DNA of 64,000 bases from Sporocytophaga sp. GTDB lineage: Bacteria > Bacteroidota > Bacteroidia > Cytophagales > Cytophagaceae. Positions within the stretch are counted from its first letter, which is position 1. Each line of letters begins with the position of its first letter. Shown one piece after another: positions 43,992 to 51,691 of the stretch. The notes beneath the pieces are model-generated. The model searched no databases. It worked only from the letters and a program-made list of their open reading frames with translations, and was not told the origin of the DNA. The translations under genes and the position numbers were made by a program. The stretch is from NCBI RefSeq assembly GCF_017745095.1, contig NZ_JAGHZZ010000005.1, forward strand, positions 240,245 through 304,244, read 5' to 3'.

Positions 43992-44387
43992 ATGCAGACG
44001 ATTGTCAATATCAATACCAGGTTTTCAGAAATAGGCTATCAGCCCAATCTGGGAAAAATTGCATTTAATGACCTGGCCAAAAGCCTCCGGTCAGATGAGA
44101 CCATTTTAAATGTTGTGGAGGGGGCAATATCTAATACTCTTGGAGTCGCAATTGCTACAGATACAAGGGTTTTTTATGTCGGGGTAAATAAACACCACCA
44201 GCCGGTATTGGAACAGCTTATTTATGATGATATTGTTGGGATTGAGGTTACTAAAAGCATGTTTGTTTCTGTTGAATTAATCGTTCATACAAAAAGTAAA
44301 AAAGAAATCAGGTTAAAGGGCTGTGATCCTGAAAGGGCTGCAGAAATGGTGGAACTAATAAATTTACTTATTCGTGAAAATTCCTGA
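43992..44387 (+). CDS. PH-like domain protein of unknown function
   Basis: 131 aa from ATG 43992; an in-frame GTG at 43953 adds 13 residues, but the hydrophobic HNFFMQ end there does not look like a natural start. The middle carries NVVEGAISNTLGVAIATDTRVFYVGVNKHHQPVLEQLIYDDIVGIE, typical of bacterial YokE/YvlB-like PH domains (bPH), followed by strands and a final helix (AAEMVELINLLIREN). PH domains bind lipids or proteins; here the partner is unknown. No membrane segment. Confidence 0.65.
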   Translation: MQTIVNINTRFSEIGYQPNLGKIAFNDLAKSLRSDETILNVVEGAISNTLGVAIATDTRVFYVGVNKHHQPVLEQLIYDDIVGIEVTKSMFVSVELIVHTKSKKEIRLKGCDPERAAEMVELINLLIRENS

Positions 44388-44428
44388 AATAAATTGTCTA
44401 GTTAAGAAAAAAGTATATAATTTGAAGC

Positions 44429-44542
44429 ATGAAAAGCCTGCTTGAGTTAATTAAAAAATATAAAAAATACTATGTGGTAGATGCGATAATGTATTTATCT
44501 TTCATTATCACTTTTCTGCTTATGGTATTAATCTTTGGTTAG
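44429..44542 (+). CDS. Small single-span membrane peptide (37 aa)
   Basis: ATG at 44429, TAG at 44540-44542. The peptide has a Lys/Tyr-rich N-terminal helix (MKSLLELIKKYKKYYVVDA) and one hydrophobic helix (IMYLSFIITFLLMVLIFG). It starts 41 nt after the PH-domain gene and is followed by a strong terminator, which supports it as the last gene of that transcript. Small proteins of this layout are often missed in automated annotation. Confidence 0.5.
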   Translation: MKSLLELIKKYKKYYVVDAIMYLSFIITFLLMVLIFG

Positions 44543-44578
44543 TAAATACTGACCATAATGAAATTGTCAAAAGGACAG

Positions 44579-44612
44579 AAAAAAAGGGACGTTTTTAGCG
44601 CCCCTTTTTTAT
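44579..44612. terminator. Bidirectional terminator between small peptide gene and efp
   Basis: Stem aaaaaaaggg-acg/gcg-ccccttttttt-like with loop ttttta. It lies 20 nt from the efp stop and 37 nt after the small ORF. Confidence 0.88.
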
Positions 44613-44631
44613 TATGAGTTAAATCGGAATA

Positions 44632-45195
44632 TTAGCTTTTCACTCTTTCCATGTAGTCACCGGTACGGGTATCTACTTTAATTTTTTCACCTATCTCTAT
44701 AAATAAAGGAACTCGTATTTCGGCTCCTGTTTCAAGAGTCGCAGGTTTTAATGTTTTGGTTGCAGTATCGCCTCTTATACCTGGTTCTGTATATGTAACT
44801 TCAAGTTCCACAGAAGTAGGAGGTTCTGCATAAATAGGAGTATCGCCGTCAAAAGAAACTTTAATAACCATTCCTTCCTTAAGGAATTTGAGGCTGTCTC
44901 CAAAAAGCAATTTATCTACAGAGATTTGCTCGTATGTTTCACTGTCCATAAGAACCAGGCTGGGTCCCTCATCATACAGGTAGGAATAATCATTTGTATC
45001 AACCCTTACAAGTTCAACATCTTCGCCGGCACGAAACCTGTGTTCTACAAGTTTACCAGTTTTAATGTTTCTCATTTTCACCTGATAAAATGCACGTAAG
45101 TTTCCAGGAGTACGATGTTCGTATTCCAAAACCTGAACTAATTCATTGTTAAATCTTAAAAAACACCCTTTTGAAATGTCTGAAGTATTAGCCAT
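44632..45195 (-). CDS. efp: Translation elongation factor P with atypical tip loop
   Basis: Helps ribosomes through polyproline stretches. 187 aa, three beta barrels, ending with the usual PG.RGDTATKTLKPATLETGAEIRVPLFI...KVDTRTGDYMERVKS. The tip loop of domain I reads EHRTPGNLRAFYQVK, so the position normally holding a modified Lys or Arg (PGKG or PGRG types) is Asn32. Domain I is otherwise intact. No modifying enzyme gene (epmA, earP, ymfI types) is visible nearby. This protein belongs to an EF-P group without Lys/Arg there, or is hypomodified. Upstream is a 45-codon ORF on the same strand. Confidence 0.93.
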   Translation of the reverse strand: MANTSDISKGCFLRFNNELVQVLEYEHRTPGNLRAFYQVKMRNIKTGKLVEHRFRAGEDVELVRVDTNDYSYLYDEGPSLVLMDSETYEQISVDKLLFGDSLKFLKEGMVIKVSFDGDTPIYAEPPTSVELEVTYTEPGIRGDTATKTLKPATLETGAEIRVPLFIEIGEKIKVDTRTGDYMERVKS

Positions 45196-45276
45196 AAATA
45201 GAAATTTGGCTCAAATTTAATGGAAGTATTACTTAAAAAACAAATAAAACTTTAAAGAATACATTTTAAATCCTTG

Positions 45277-45414
45277 TCAGTCAAAATTGATACTGTCAAT
45301 GGAAGCATAAATAAATGAGTATAAAAGAATCATTGATGCTGTGGTAAAAACATATCCTATGGAAAAGGTAACTCCAAGGATAAAGCTCAATACCAGTAAA
45401 TCCAGTAATTTCAT
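45277..45414 (-). CDS. Small hydrophobic ORF (45 aa) upstream of efp
   Basis: ATG at 45414 to TGA at 45277-45279. The product is mostly hydrophobic (MKLLDLLVLSFILGVTFSIG, then FTTASMILLYSFIYAS), suggesting one or two membrane helices. It is in the gap between the channel gene and efp and on their strand. Evidence is an intact ATG-initiated frame in otherwise empty DNA and a helix-like composition; no family is recognised. Confidence 0.35.
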   Translation of the reverse strand: MKLLDLLVLSFILGVTFSIGYVFTTASMILLYSFIYASIDSINFD

Positions 45415-45482
45415 ATGTTTGAGACTATACGTTGAAGTTTTACAAACATAATCGGGTGAAAATTCATTCCACCTTTTTCCAA

Positions 45483-46454
45483 TTATTTATAAATGGCAAG
45501 GATAACCATGAAGATATTCACAAAGAAATAAGTAATTAAAATGACCTTACCGGCTGATTTATTAAAACTGCGAGCATTATTTCTTCTTCCTCTTCTGTCA
45601 AGAATTAATGAATAGGCATTCGATGCTATGATGAAAAGAATAAATAGGAATGTAAGTGAATGTAGAGAATCTACGAGGGTGAAAGACGTAGTTTCTGGAA
45701 GTATTGAATCTATAATATATTTATTACCTACTGACGCAAATAGACCACCCACAGGAAGTCCGAATTTCGGATCTATATCCTCTGGATCTATTACAAAGCT
45801 TATTGAGGCAATGAAAAATGCAATATACATTCCTAGAAACAGCTTGAAAAATAGGCCCCATGCATTTCTTTCCAGATCAAGAGATATAAAAAATGCTCCA
45901 TATTCTGAGTGTTGTTTGTCAAGAGTAACATCTCCGAATGCCGTTGAGTATTCATTTACACCTGAGCTTACTTTGAAATTCGAAATGTTCCAGCCATCTA
46001 TAGCAAAGTCTTTATCAAATTTACTACCCAGAGTATCCGGGACAAACACCAGATTGCTGGCATCAAACATTGTGTTTTCAATATGAACTTTAATGTGCTG
46101 TCTGTCAAATGGGTAGTCATGTACTTTCCAGTTTTGTTTCATAACACATTTCATTTTCATCAATACCCATATTTTCCCATCAATCGTGTCAACCATTACA
46201 TCTGGTTTTTCAATATTTTTAGCATTAGGAACCTCTACCTGAGTAGTGAAATCAAACTCTGGATTCTTATACAGCATCCAAAGCCATAGTCGCATAGTAT
46301 ACTCTTTATCTTTGAAATTTATATCATGAAGACTAAGCACGTAAGCTCCTATATGAACAGTGTCCGCAGCCCCTTCCTTCTTCAGTGAAATAGAATAAGC
46401 AGAATTAAATGAAAATGTAAAAAGGAATAATAAAACAAATAGAAGTCTTTGCAT
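45483..46454 (-). CDS. Prokaryotic pentameric ligand-gated ion channel homologue
   Basis: 323-aa predicted member of the Cys-loop/pLGIC family (as GLIC and ELIC), an ion channel gated by a ligand such as protons. A signal peptide (residues 1-22) is followed by an extracellular beta domain with the LWLWMLYKNPEF strand and the pro-loop region KVHDYPFDRQHIKVHIE (family form FPFDxQ). The C-terminal membrane domain has four helices: TM1 with KLFLGMYIAFFIASISFVI, TM2 with GLPVGGLFASVGNKYIIDSILPET (pore-lining), TM3 with LVDSLHSLTFLFILFIIASNAYSLIL and TM4 VILITYFFVNIFMVILAIY. It lacks the Cys pair, as in other bacterial members. The upstream Kef-type antiporter gene ends 61 nt before it. Confidence 0.83.
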   Translation of the reverse strand: MQRLLFVLLFLFTFSFNSAYSISLKKEGAADTVHIGAYVLSLHDINFKDKEYTMRLWLWMLYKNPEFDFTTQVEVPNAKNIEKPDVMVDTIDGKIWVLMKMKCVMKQNWKVHDYPFDRQHIKVHIENTMFDASNLVFVPDTLGSKFDKDFAIDGWNISNFKVSSGVNEYSTAFGDVTLDKQHSEYGAFFISLDLERNAWGLFFKLFLGMYIAFFIASISFVIDPEDIDPKFGLPVGGLFASVGNKYIIDSILPETTSFTLVDSLHSLTFLFILFIIASNAYSLILDRRGRRNNARSFNKSAGKVILITYFFVNIFMVILAIYK

Positions 46455-46515
46455 GAGCTTGTTATCTCATAGAAAATTAGTAAGAATTACTGAACTGAAA
46501 AAATGAGTTACCTTA

Positions 46516-48501
46516 TTATTTTAATTTTTTACTGAATCTATATATGTCTTCAGGTTTTCCCAATATGTAAATTGTATCATTCATATAGATTTGCTCATCC
46601 GGACCAATTGAAGTAATCAATTGAGTTTTTCTTTTGATAGCAATGATTGTTATTCCGAATTTTTTTCTTATTCCTGAATCTGCAATTTTTTTATTTACAA
46701 TTTCGAATGTTTCATTCTGAACAGAAATGGCAGCTATTTCTATATCCGGTATAGCCAGTGATAAATTTTTTCTTGCTGTTGATCCCGGCAAAAGTCTTAG
46801 CATTTCATAGTTGTCTTCTCTAATTTCCTGAATAAACTCTTCGATTTCCTGTCTCGGTACCAGGTAAGATGTTAATACTCTTGTAAATATTTCTATAGAA
46901 GTCTCAAACTCTTCTGGAATCACTTCATTGGCTCCAAGACTGAATAGAAGCTCGGTATCCTGGATAAATCTTGTACGAACAATGAGGTGAATATTTTTAC
47001 TTGCGTTTCTGATATTAACTACAATCTGTTTGGTTGCTACAGGGTCTGATACTGCAACGACTGCAACTCTGGCTTTATGTATATTCAAATGCTCCAGTAC
47101 CGGCGCATGTACAGCATCTCCGAATAATATATGTTCCCCCTTTTGTTTTTCTTTTTTTACAGTATCGGCGTTGAGTTCAAGTATAACATATGGAATACTT
47201 GCTGCTTTGGCTGCTTTAGCTACATTCTTACCATTTAATCCATAGCCTATTATGATCAGATGGTCTTCAAAATGGTCAATTTTTTTCTTTGAAAGATAAT
47301 CTTTCATTCCTGTGTACCGGTCTGAAATGTTGTTAGGTAATAGAAATCTTTGAACCCATAATGATATTTCATTTCCTGACTTTATGATAAAAGGGGAGAT
47401 AGACATGGTAAGAATGGATATCGCCAGAAAGTACTGGTAATAATCAGAAGTTAACAACCCATTGGAAACACCTACATTAGATAGTATGAATGCAAATTCT
47501 CCCACTTGTGCGAGTCCCAGTCCTACAAGAATAGAACTTCTTATTGGCATTTTTAATAACCGTCCAGAGAAGGCAGATATAATAAATTTGAGTCCTATAA
47601 CAATAAAAGTTAATGCCAGGATGTAAAAGATATGATCTATTACAAACCTTACATTGAGAAGCATTCCAATAGACACGAAGAAAAAACTTGCGAAGATTTC
47701 TCTAAATGGTAAGATATTTCCTAAAGCCTGATGACTGTATTCAGATTCTGAAATGATTAGCCCAGCCATAAATGCTCCAAGTGCCAGTGATAAGCCAATG
47801 GAAGATGTAAGCCAAGCGACCGAGAAACAAATAACGACTATAGAAAGAATGAATAATTCTTTGTTTTTTGTTTTTGCAATTTGATATAGCAAGTTTGGAA
47901 CTATATATCTGGCTGCTACAAGAACGAATATTATGATTAGTACTACCTTTAAAGTAAGGAGTACAAAAGGAAGAAACGTAACAGGTTGCTTTCCCGTTAG
48001 AAATGGCACAGACAACATCATCGGAACAACTATGATATCCTGAAAAATTAAAATGCCTAAAATGGTTTTTCCGTGGGGACTGTTTACTTCTCCTTTTTCC
48101 TGGAGAAGCTTTAATACTATTGCAGTGCTACTCAAAGCCAGGAGACATCCAGCAAAAATAGCATGACCAGTTTCCCAGTCTAATGAGGTCAGTATAGCTA
48201 CTACTGCTGCAATTGTGAGAAAGACCTGTGAGGCCCCTCCGAGCAATACTGATTTTTTTATCTTGGCAAGGTCACCTAAAGAAAATTCAATACCAATTAT
48301 AAAAAGAAGGAGAATTACTCCAACCTCGGCTAAGAGCTCAACTTCATGAGAAGCAGTTACAAGACTCAAACCGTGAGGACCTGCTATGGTACCTGTTAAA
48401 AGAAAACCAATAATTGTTGGGAATTTCAGCTTCTCGAATAGAAGTGTAACTATTACTGCAATACCTAATATTACTACAATGTCCTGAAAAAGAGGGGTCA
48501 T
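46516..48501 (-). CDS. Kef-type monovalent cation:proton antiporter (CPA2)
   Basis: 661-aa antiporter, probably K+/H+. Twelve or so membrane helices lie in residues 1-385, with the CPA2 features FLLTGTIAGPHGL, LFIIGIEFSL and FFVSIGMLLNV. Then come a soluble TrkA-N Rossmann domain (about 413-530; IIGYGLNGKNVAKAAKAASIPYVILE, FGDAVHAPVL) and a TrkA-C domain (about 575-661). The TrkA-N domain binds NAD+/NADH or similar and gates transport. Start ATG at 48501 gives a hydrophobic first helix immediately. The ligand-gated channel gene lies downstream on the same strand. Confidence 0.92.
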   Translation of the reverse strand: MTPLFQDIVVILGIAVIVTLLFEKLKFPTIIGFLLTGTIAGPHGLSLVTASHEVELLAEVGVILLLFIIGIEFSLGDLAKIKKSVLLGGASQVFLTIAAVVAILTSLDWETGHAIFAGCLLALSSTAIVLKLLQEKGEVNSPHGKTILGILIFQDIIVVPMMLSVPFLTGKQPVTFLPFVLLTLKVVLIIIFVLVAARYIVPNLLYQIAKTKNKELFILSIVVICFSVAWLTSSIGLSLALGAFMAGLIISESEYSHQALGNILPFREIFASFFFVSIGMLLNVRFVIDHIFYILALTFIVIGLKFIISAFSGRLLKMPIRSSILVGLGLAQVGEFAFILSNVGVSNGLLTSDYYQYFLAISILTMSISPFIIKSGNEISLWVQRFLLPNNISDRYTGMKDYLSKKKIDHFEDHLIIIGYGLNGKNVAKAAKAASIPYVILELNADTVKKEKQKGEHILFGDAVHAPVLEHLNIHKARVAVVAVSDPVATKQIVVNIRNASKNIHLIVRTRFIQDTELLFSLGANEVIPEEFETSIEIFTRVLTSYLVPRQEIEEFIQEIREDNYEMLRLLPGSTARKNLSLAIPDIEIAAISVQNETFEIVNKKIADSGIRKKFGITIIAIKRKTQLITSIGPDEQIYMNDTIYILGKPEDIYRFSKKLK

Positions 48502-48627
48502 TACTCGTTATTTAACCTATTTTATTTGAAATGCGTATGAGCCTAAAGCTAAATAAGAAATATACTCTGGTGTTTTTCCTTATTGCTTTTCTCAAAAGCC
48601 AAGTAACATACTAAAATTAATGTCTAA

Positions 48628-50538
48628 ATGAAAAGAATTTCAAGTATTTATTGCCTGCTTTTTTTTCTTTCACTTCAATCCACTTTTAATGCTAATGCGC
48701 AGGATAAGGATTTAGCGAAGGTTCTAAGTCAGGCAGATGAACTGATTAAAGAAGAAGAATATGAAGATGCCTTAGCGCCAGTGTTAAAATTGTCATCTTT
48801 GAAGCCTGATGATCCTGAAATCGCTTATAAAACAGGACTTGTTTATTTTAATTTAAAAGAAGAAATAAAAGCATTGCCTTATCTTGAAAAGGCCAGAAAT
48901 GGGGGGGCTAAAGCCGGAGATCTGAATTTTTATTTGGGTGGAAGCTACCACTTGTCCCACAAGCTGGAAGAGGCTATCAGTGCTTATGAAAGTTATAAAG
49001 CAACTCTAAAACCTAAAGATAAAGAAAAGTTAAATCTGGTAAATCAGAAAATAGCTTTCTGTAAGAACGGATTGGAACTTGTAAAATCTCCTCAAAAAGT
49101 TAAAATAACCAATCTTGGTCCTGGCATCAATTCAAAATATTCAGACTATGTGCCTGCTGTGTCTGCTGATGAAACAGTACTTGTATTCACTTCAAGAAGA
49201 GATAATTCAACAGGAGGTTTAAAGGATCCTCAGGATAACCAGTACTATGAAGATATTTATATTGCTCATAAGAAAGATAATGAGTGGGGAACTGCAGTCC
49301 CTTTAGGAAATGGTATTAATACACCTACACATGATGCTTGTGTTGGTATTTCTCCGGACGGTCAGGATCTCTTTATTTATAAGGTGGATAATGGAGGCGA
49401 TTTGTTTGCAAGTGAACTGAATGGTAGTGAATGGAAGACTCCTAAAACATTAGGTAATCATATTAATTCATCTTTTTGGGAAACGAGTGCAAGTATCTCA
49501 TCTGATGAGAAAACTTTGTTTTTTACAAGTACAAGAAAAGGTGTTGGAGGAACAGATATCTATATGACCAAAAGGCAGATAAACGGAGATTGGGGAAAGC
49601 CTATATTACTTGGCCCTAAAATTAATACAGCCCTTGATGAAGAGAGTCCCTTTATTCATGCAGATGGAAAGACACTCTACTTCAGCTCCAAAGGTCATAA
49701 TTCAATGGGAGGCTTTGATATATTTTCTGTTACAATCAATACAGAAACAGGTGAAGTACTTACGGATCCTGTAAATGTTGGATATCCAATTAATACGGCT
49801 GCCGATGATGTATTTTTCGTTTGGTCTGCAGATAACAAGAGAGCCTATTTCAGTTCCGAGAGAGAAGGTGGTTTTGGAAAGAAAGACATCTACATGCTGG
49901 AAAGAGATGCCAATGCTTCTCTCGTTGTATTTAAAGGGATGATAAAGAGTTGTGAAAATAAAGCACCAGTAGCTGCAACTATTGTCGTTACCGATTTAAC
50001 TACTCAGAAAATTCTTGGAGCTTATAACTCTAATAGTAGTAGTGGTAAATATACTGTTGTATTACCTGCAGGTAAAAACTATGGTGTATCTGTTGAAGCA
50101 CCTGGATATTTATTTTATTCAAAAAATATAGACATTCCATCATTGAATGAATACCTTGAAATCAATGACTCTATTTGTTTGGAAGGAGTTAAGAAAGGTA
50201 AGAAGATGGTATTGCGAAATGTATTTTTTGATGTGAATAAAGCAACATTAAGAAATGAATCTATGCCAGAGCTGGACAGATTAATGGAAATGTTAAAAGT
50301 AAATCAGAATGTTAAAATTCAGATTGGTGGATATACAGACAATGATGGAAATGATGATCATAACCTTAAACTATCGGAAAGTCGCGCTAAAAGTGTTTAT
50401 GATTATCTGATATCAAAAGGAATACCTAAAGAACAGCTTGCGTTTAAGGGATTTGGTAAAGAACAGCCAATCGCTCCTAACGATACTCCTGAGAATAAAC
50501 AATTAAACAGAAGGACAGAAGCTGAAATTATTGAATAG
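48628..50538 (+). CDS. PorE-like TPR/beta-propeller/OmpA outer-membrane protein
   Basis: 636-aa cell-envelope protein. After a signal peptide (ending NANAQ) come TPR-like repeats (about 25-140; DPEIAYKTGLVYFNLKEE). A PD40/WD40-type propeller follows (about 165-430; repeated xSFTSxR and GGxDIY blocks such as TRKGVGGTDIYMTKR), then a carboxypeptidase-regulatory Ig-like segment (about 435-510), and a C-terminal OmpA domain (about 525-636; GGYTDNDGNDDHNLKLSESRAKSVYDYLISKG, RRTEAEI). This order matches PorE of P. gingivalis, which tethers the T9SS to peptidoglycan, but many OmpA/TPR proteins share it. Here no lipobox is evident. Confidence 0.82.
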   Translation: MKRISSIYCLLFFLSLQSTFNANAQDKDLAKVLSQADELIKEEEYEDALAPVLKLSSLKPDDPEIAYKTGLVYFNLKEEIKALPYLEKARNGGAKAGDLNFYLGGSYHLSHKLEEAISAYESYKATLKPKDKEKLNLVNQKIAFCKNGLELVKSPQKVKITNLGPGINSKYSDYVPAVSADETVLVFTSRRDNSTGGLKDPQDNQYYEDIYIAHKKDNEWGTAVPLGNGINTPTHDACVGISPDGQDLFIYKVDNGGDLFASELNGSEWKTPKTLGNHINSSFWETSASISSDEKTLFFTSTRKGVGGTDIYMTKRQINGDWGKPILLGPKINTALDEESPFIHADGKTLYFSSKGHNSMGGFDIFSVTINTETGEVLTDPVNVGYPINTAADDVFFVWSADNKRAYFSSEREGGFGKKDIYMLERDANASLVVFKGMIKSCENKAPVAATIVVTDLTTQKILGAYNSNSSSGKYTVVLPAGKNYGVSVEAPGYLFYSKNIDIPSLNEYLEINDSICLEGVKKGKKMVLRNVFFDVNKATLRNESMPELDRLMEMLKVNQNVKIQIGGYTDNDGNDDHNLKLSESRAKSVYDYLISKGIPKEQLAFKGFGKEQPIAPNDTPENKQLNRRTEAEIIE

Positions 50539-50543
50539 ATTAA

Positions 50544-50567
50544 GGCCCCGTTTATAGGGGCTTTTTC
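50544..50567 (+). terminator. Terminator after PorE-like gene
   Basis: Stem ggcccc/ggggct with loop gtttata followed by ctttttctttt. Located 6 nt after the stop. Confidence 0.9.
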
Positions 50568-50738
50568 TTTTTAAGTATTCCTTATAATCGAAACAATTTA
50601 AAGGGATCATTGTTTTTTTGAGACAGAGTTTATGAAGTCTCCTGAATTTTAATACTAATTTAATCGGCCGCCTTTATTGGATTCTGTAATGTTTAATAAG
50701 GGAATCCACTGAATATTATTAAGATCAAACGGTTACAA

Positions 50739-51656
50739 ATGATGCAAAAAATGCCTAACCTAAAAGCTGCCTTTACGTTTGAAACTAAGAATCAATTTTT
50801 AACAAACGTGAAGATTTTTTCATTAACCATATTAAGTTGTTTAGTCCTGGGCGTTTTAAATGTTAATGCTCAGAAACTTACTTTTGGGGCTAAAGGGAAT
50901 CTTGGTTTTTCAAGGGTAAATTCTAAAAAACTTAAAGAAGCAATAGGTACAATCGGATCACAGGAAGGTTTCTGGAATTTTTATTCTGAATCCAAATTCC
51001 GCTTCACAGGGGGATTAGGAGGGTATGCAGAATATAAAGCAAGTTATAATCTCTTTTTAGGAGCTGAACTTAATTTTCAATATGTGGGGACAAAATATTA
51101 TATAAATAAATACTTTACTGATTTTGATTCTCTTGGTACTGGTAAAAAACAAAGAATAGCATCAGATGTATATATCAGATACCCATCTATAAATATCCCG
51201 CTTTATGTTAGATACCAATTTACGGAAGTTAAAAAATATTATGCTATTGGTGGTTTAGCCCTGAATATTAATTTTAATCCGAAAATAATTGATAAGGAAA
51301 CTGTTGTAACTGATAGGTATGTTGGCTGGAGCCTTGAAAATAATGATTTGGAGAAGCATAGATACAAAGCAAAGGCTGATAATTTTAAGAATTTTGGGGC
51401 TCAGGTATTTGTAGGTTTGGGAAGAAACTTTGGTAGATATGGCCGTGATGTAATGGTTGATGTAAGGTATTATTTCCCACTGACAAAAACTCAAATTAAT
51501 ACCACCGATAAGGCTTTTCTGGATAATTCTGGCAATGGTTCAATCTTTTCAAAGACTGGAGTTGAGCATATAAATCTGACCACAGGTAAGAATATAAATG
51601 ATTTTAAGGCTTCGTATTTTACTTTAAATCTGGCTATTTCTCTCTACAAGAAATAA
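50739..51656 (+). CDS. Outer-membrane beta-barrel protein (PorT-like OMP_b-brl family)
   Basis: 305 aa. A hydrophobic signal segment ends at VNAQK (about residue 45); the long N-terminal lead before it (MMQKMPNLKAAFTFETKN) makes a downstream Met conceivable. The mature part alternates amphipathic strands with Gly/Tyr/Asn turns and ends in a hydrophobic strand (TLNLAISLYKK), as in PorT-like eight-stranded barrels. Its location after the PorE-like gene and the absence of enzyme motifs fit an outer-membrane barrel. Role uncertain. Confidence 0.75.
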   Translation: MMQKMPNLKAAFTFETKNQFLTNVKIFSLTILSCLVLGVLNVNAQKLTFGAKGNLGFSRVNSKKLKEAIGTIGSQEGFWNFYSESKFRFTGGLGGYAEYKASYNLFLGAELNFQYVGTKYYINKYFTDFDSLGTGKKQRIASDVYIRYPSINIPLYVRYQFTEVKKYYAIGGLALNINFNPKIIDKETVVTDRYVGWSLENNDLEKHRYKAKADNFKNFGAQVFVGLGRNFGRYGRDVMVDVRYYFPLTKTQINTTDKAFLDNSGNGSIFSKTGVEHINLTTGKNINDFKASYFTLNLAISLYKK

Positions 51657-51691
51657 TTTCGTCGCAGGTGGAAACCTGTCTTTTTAAAGCT

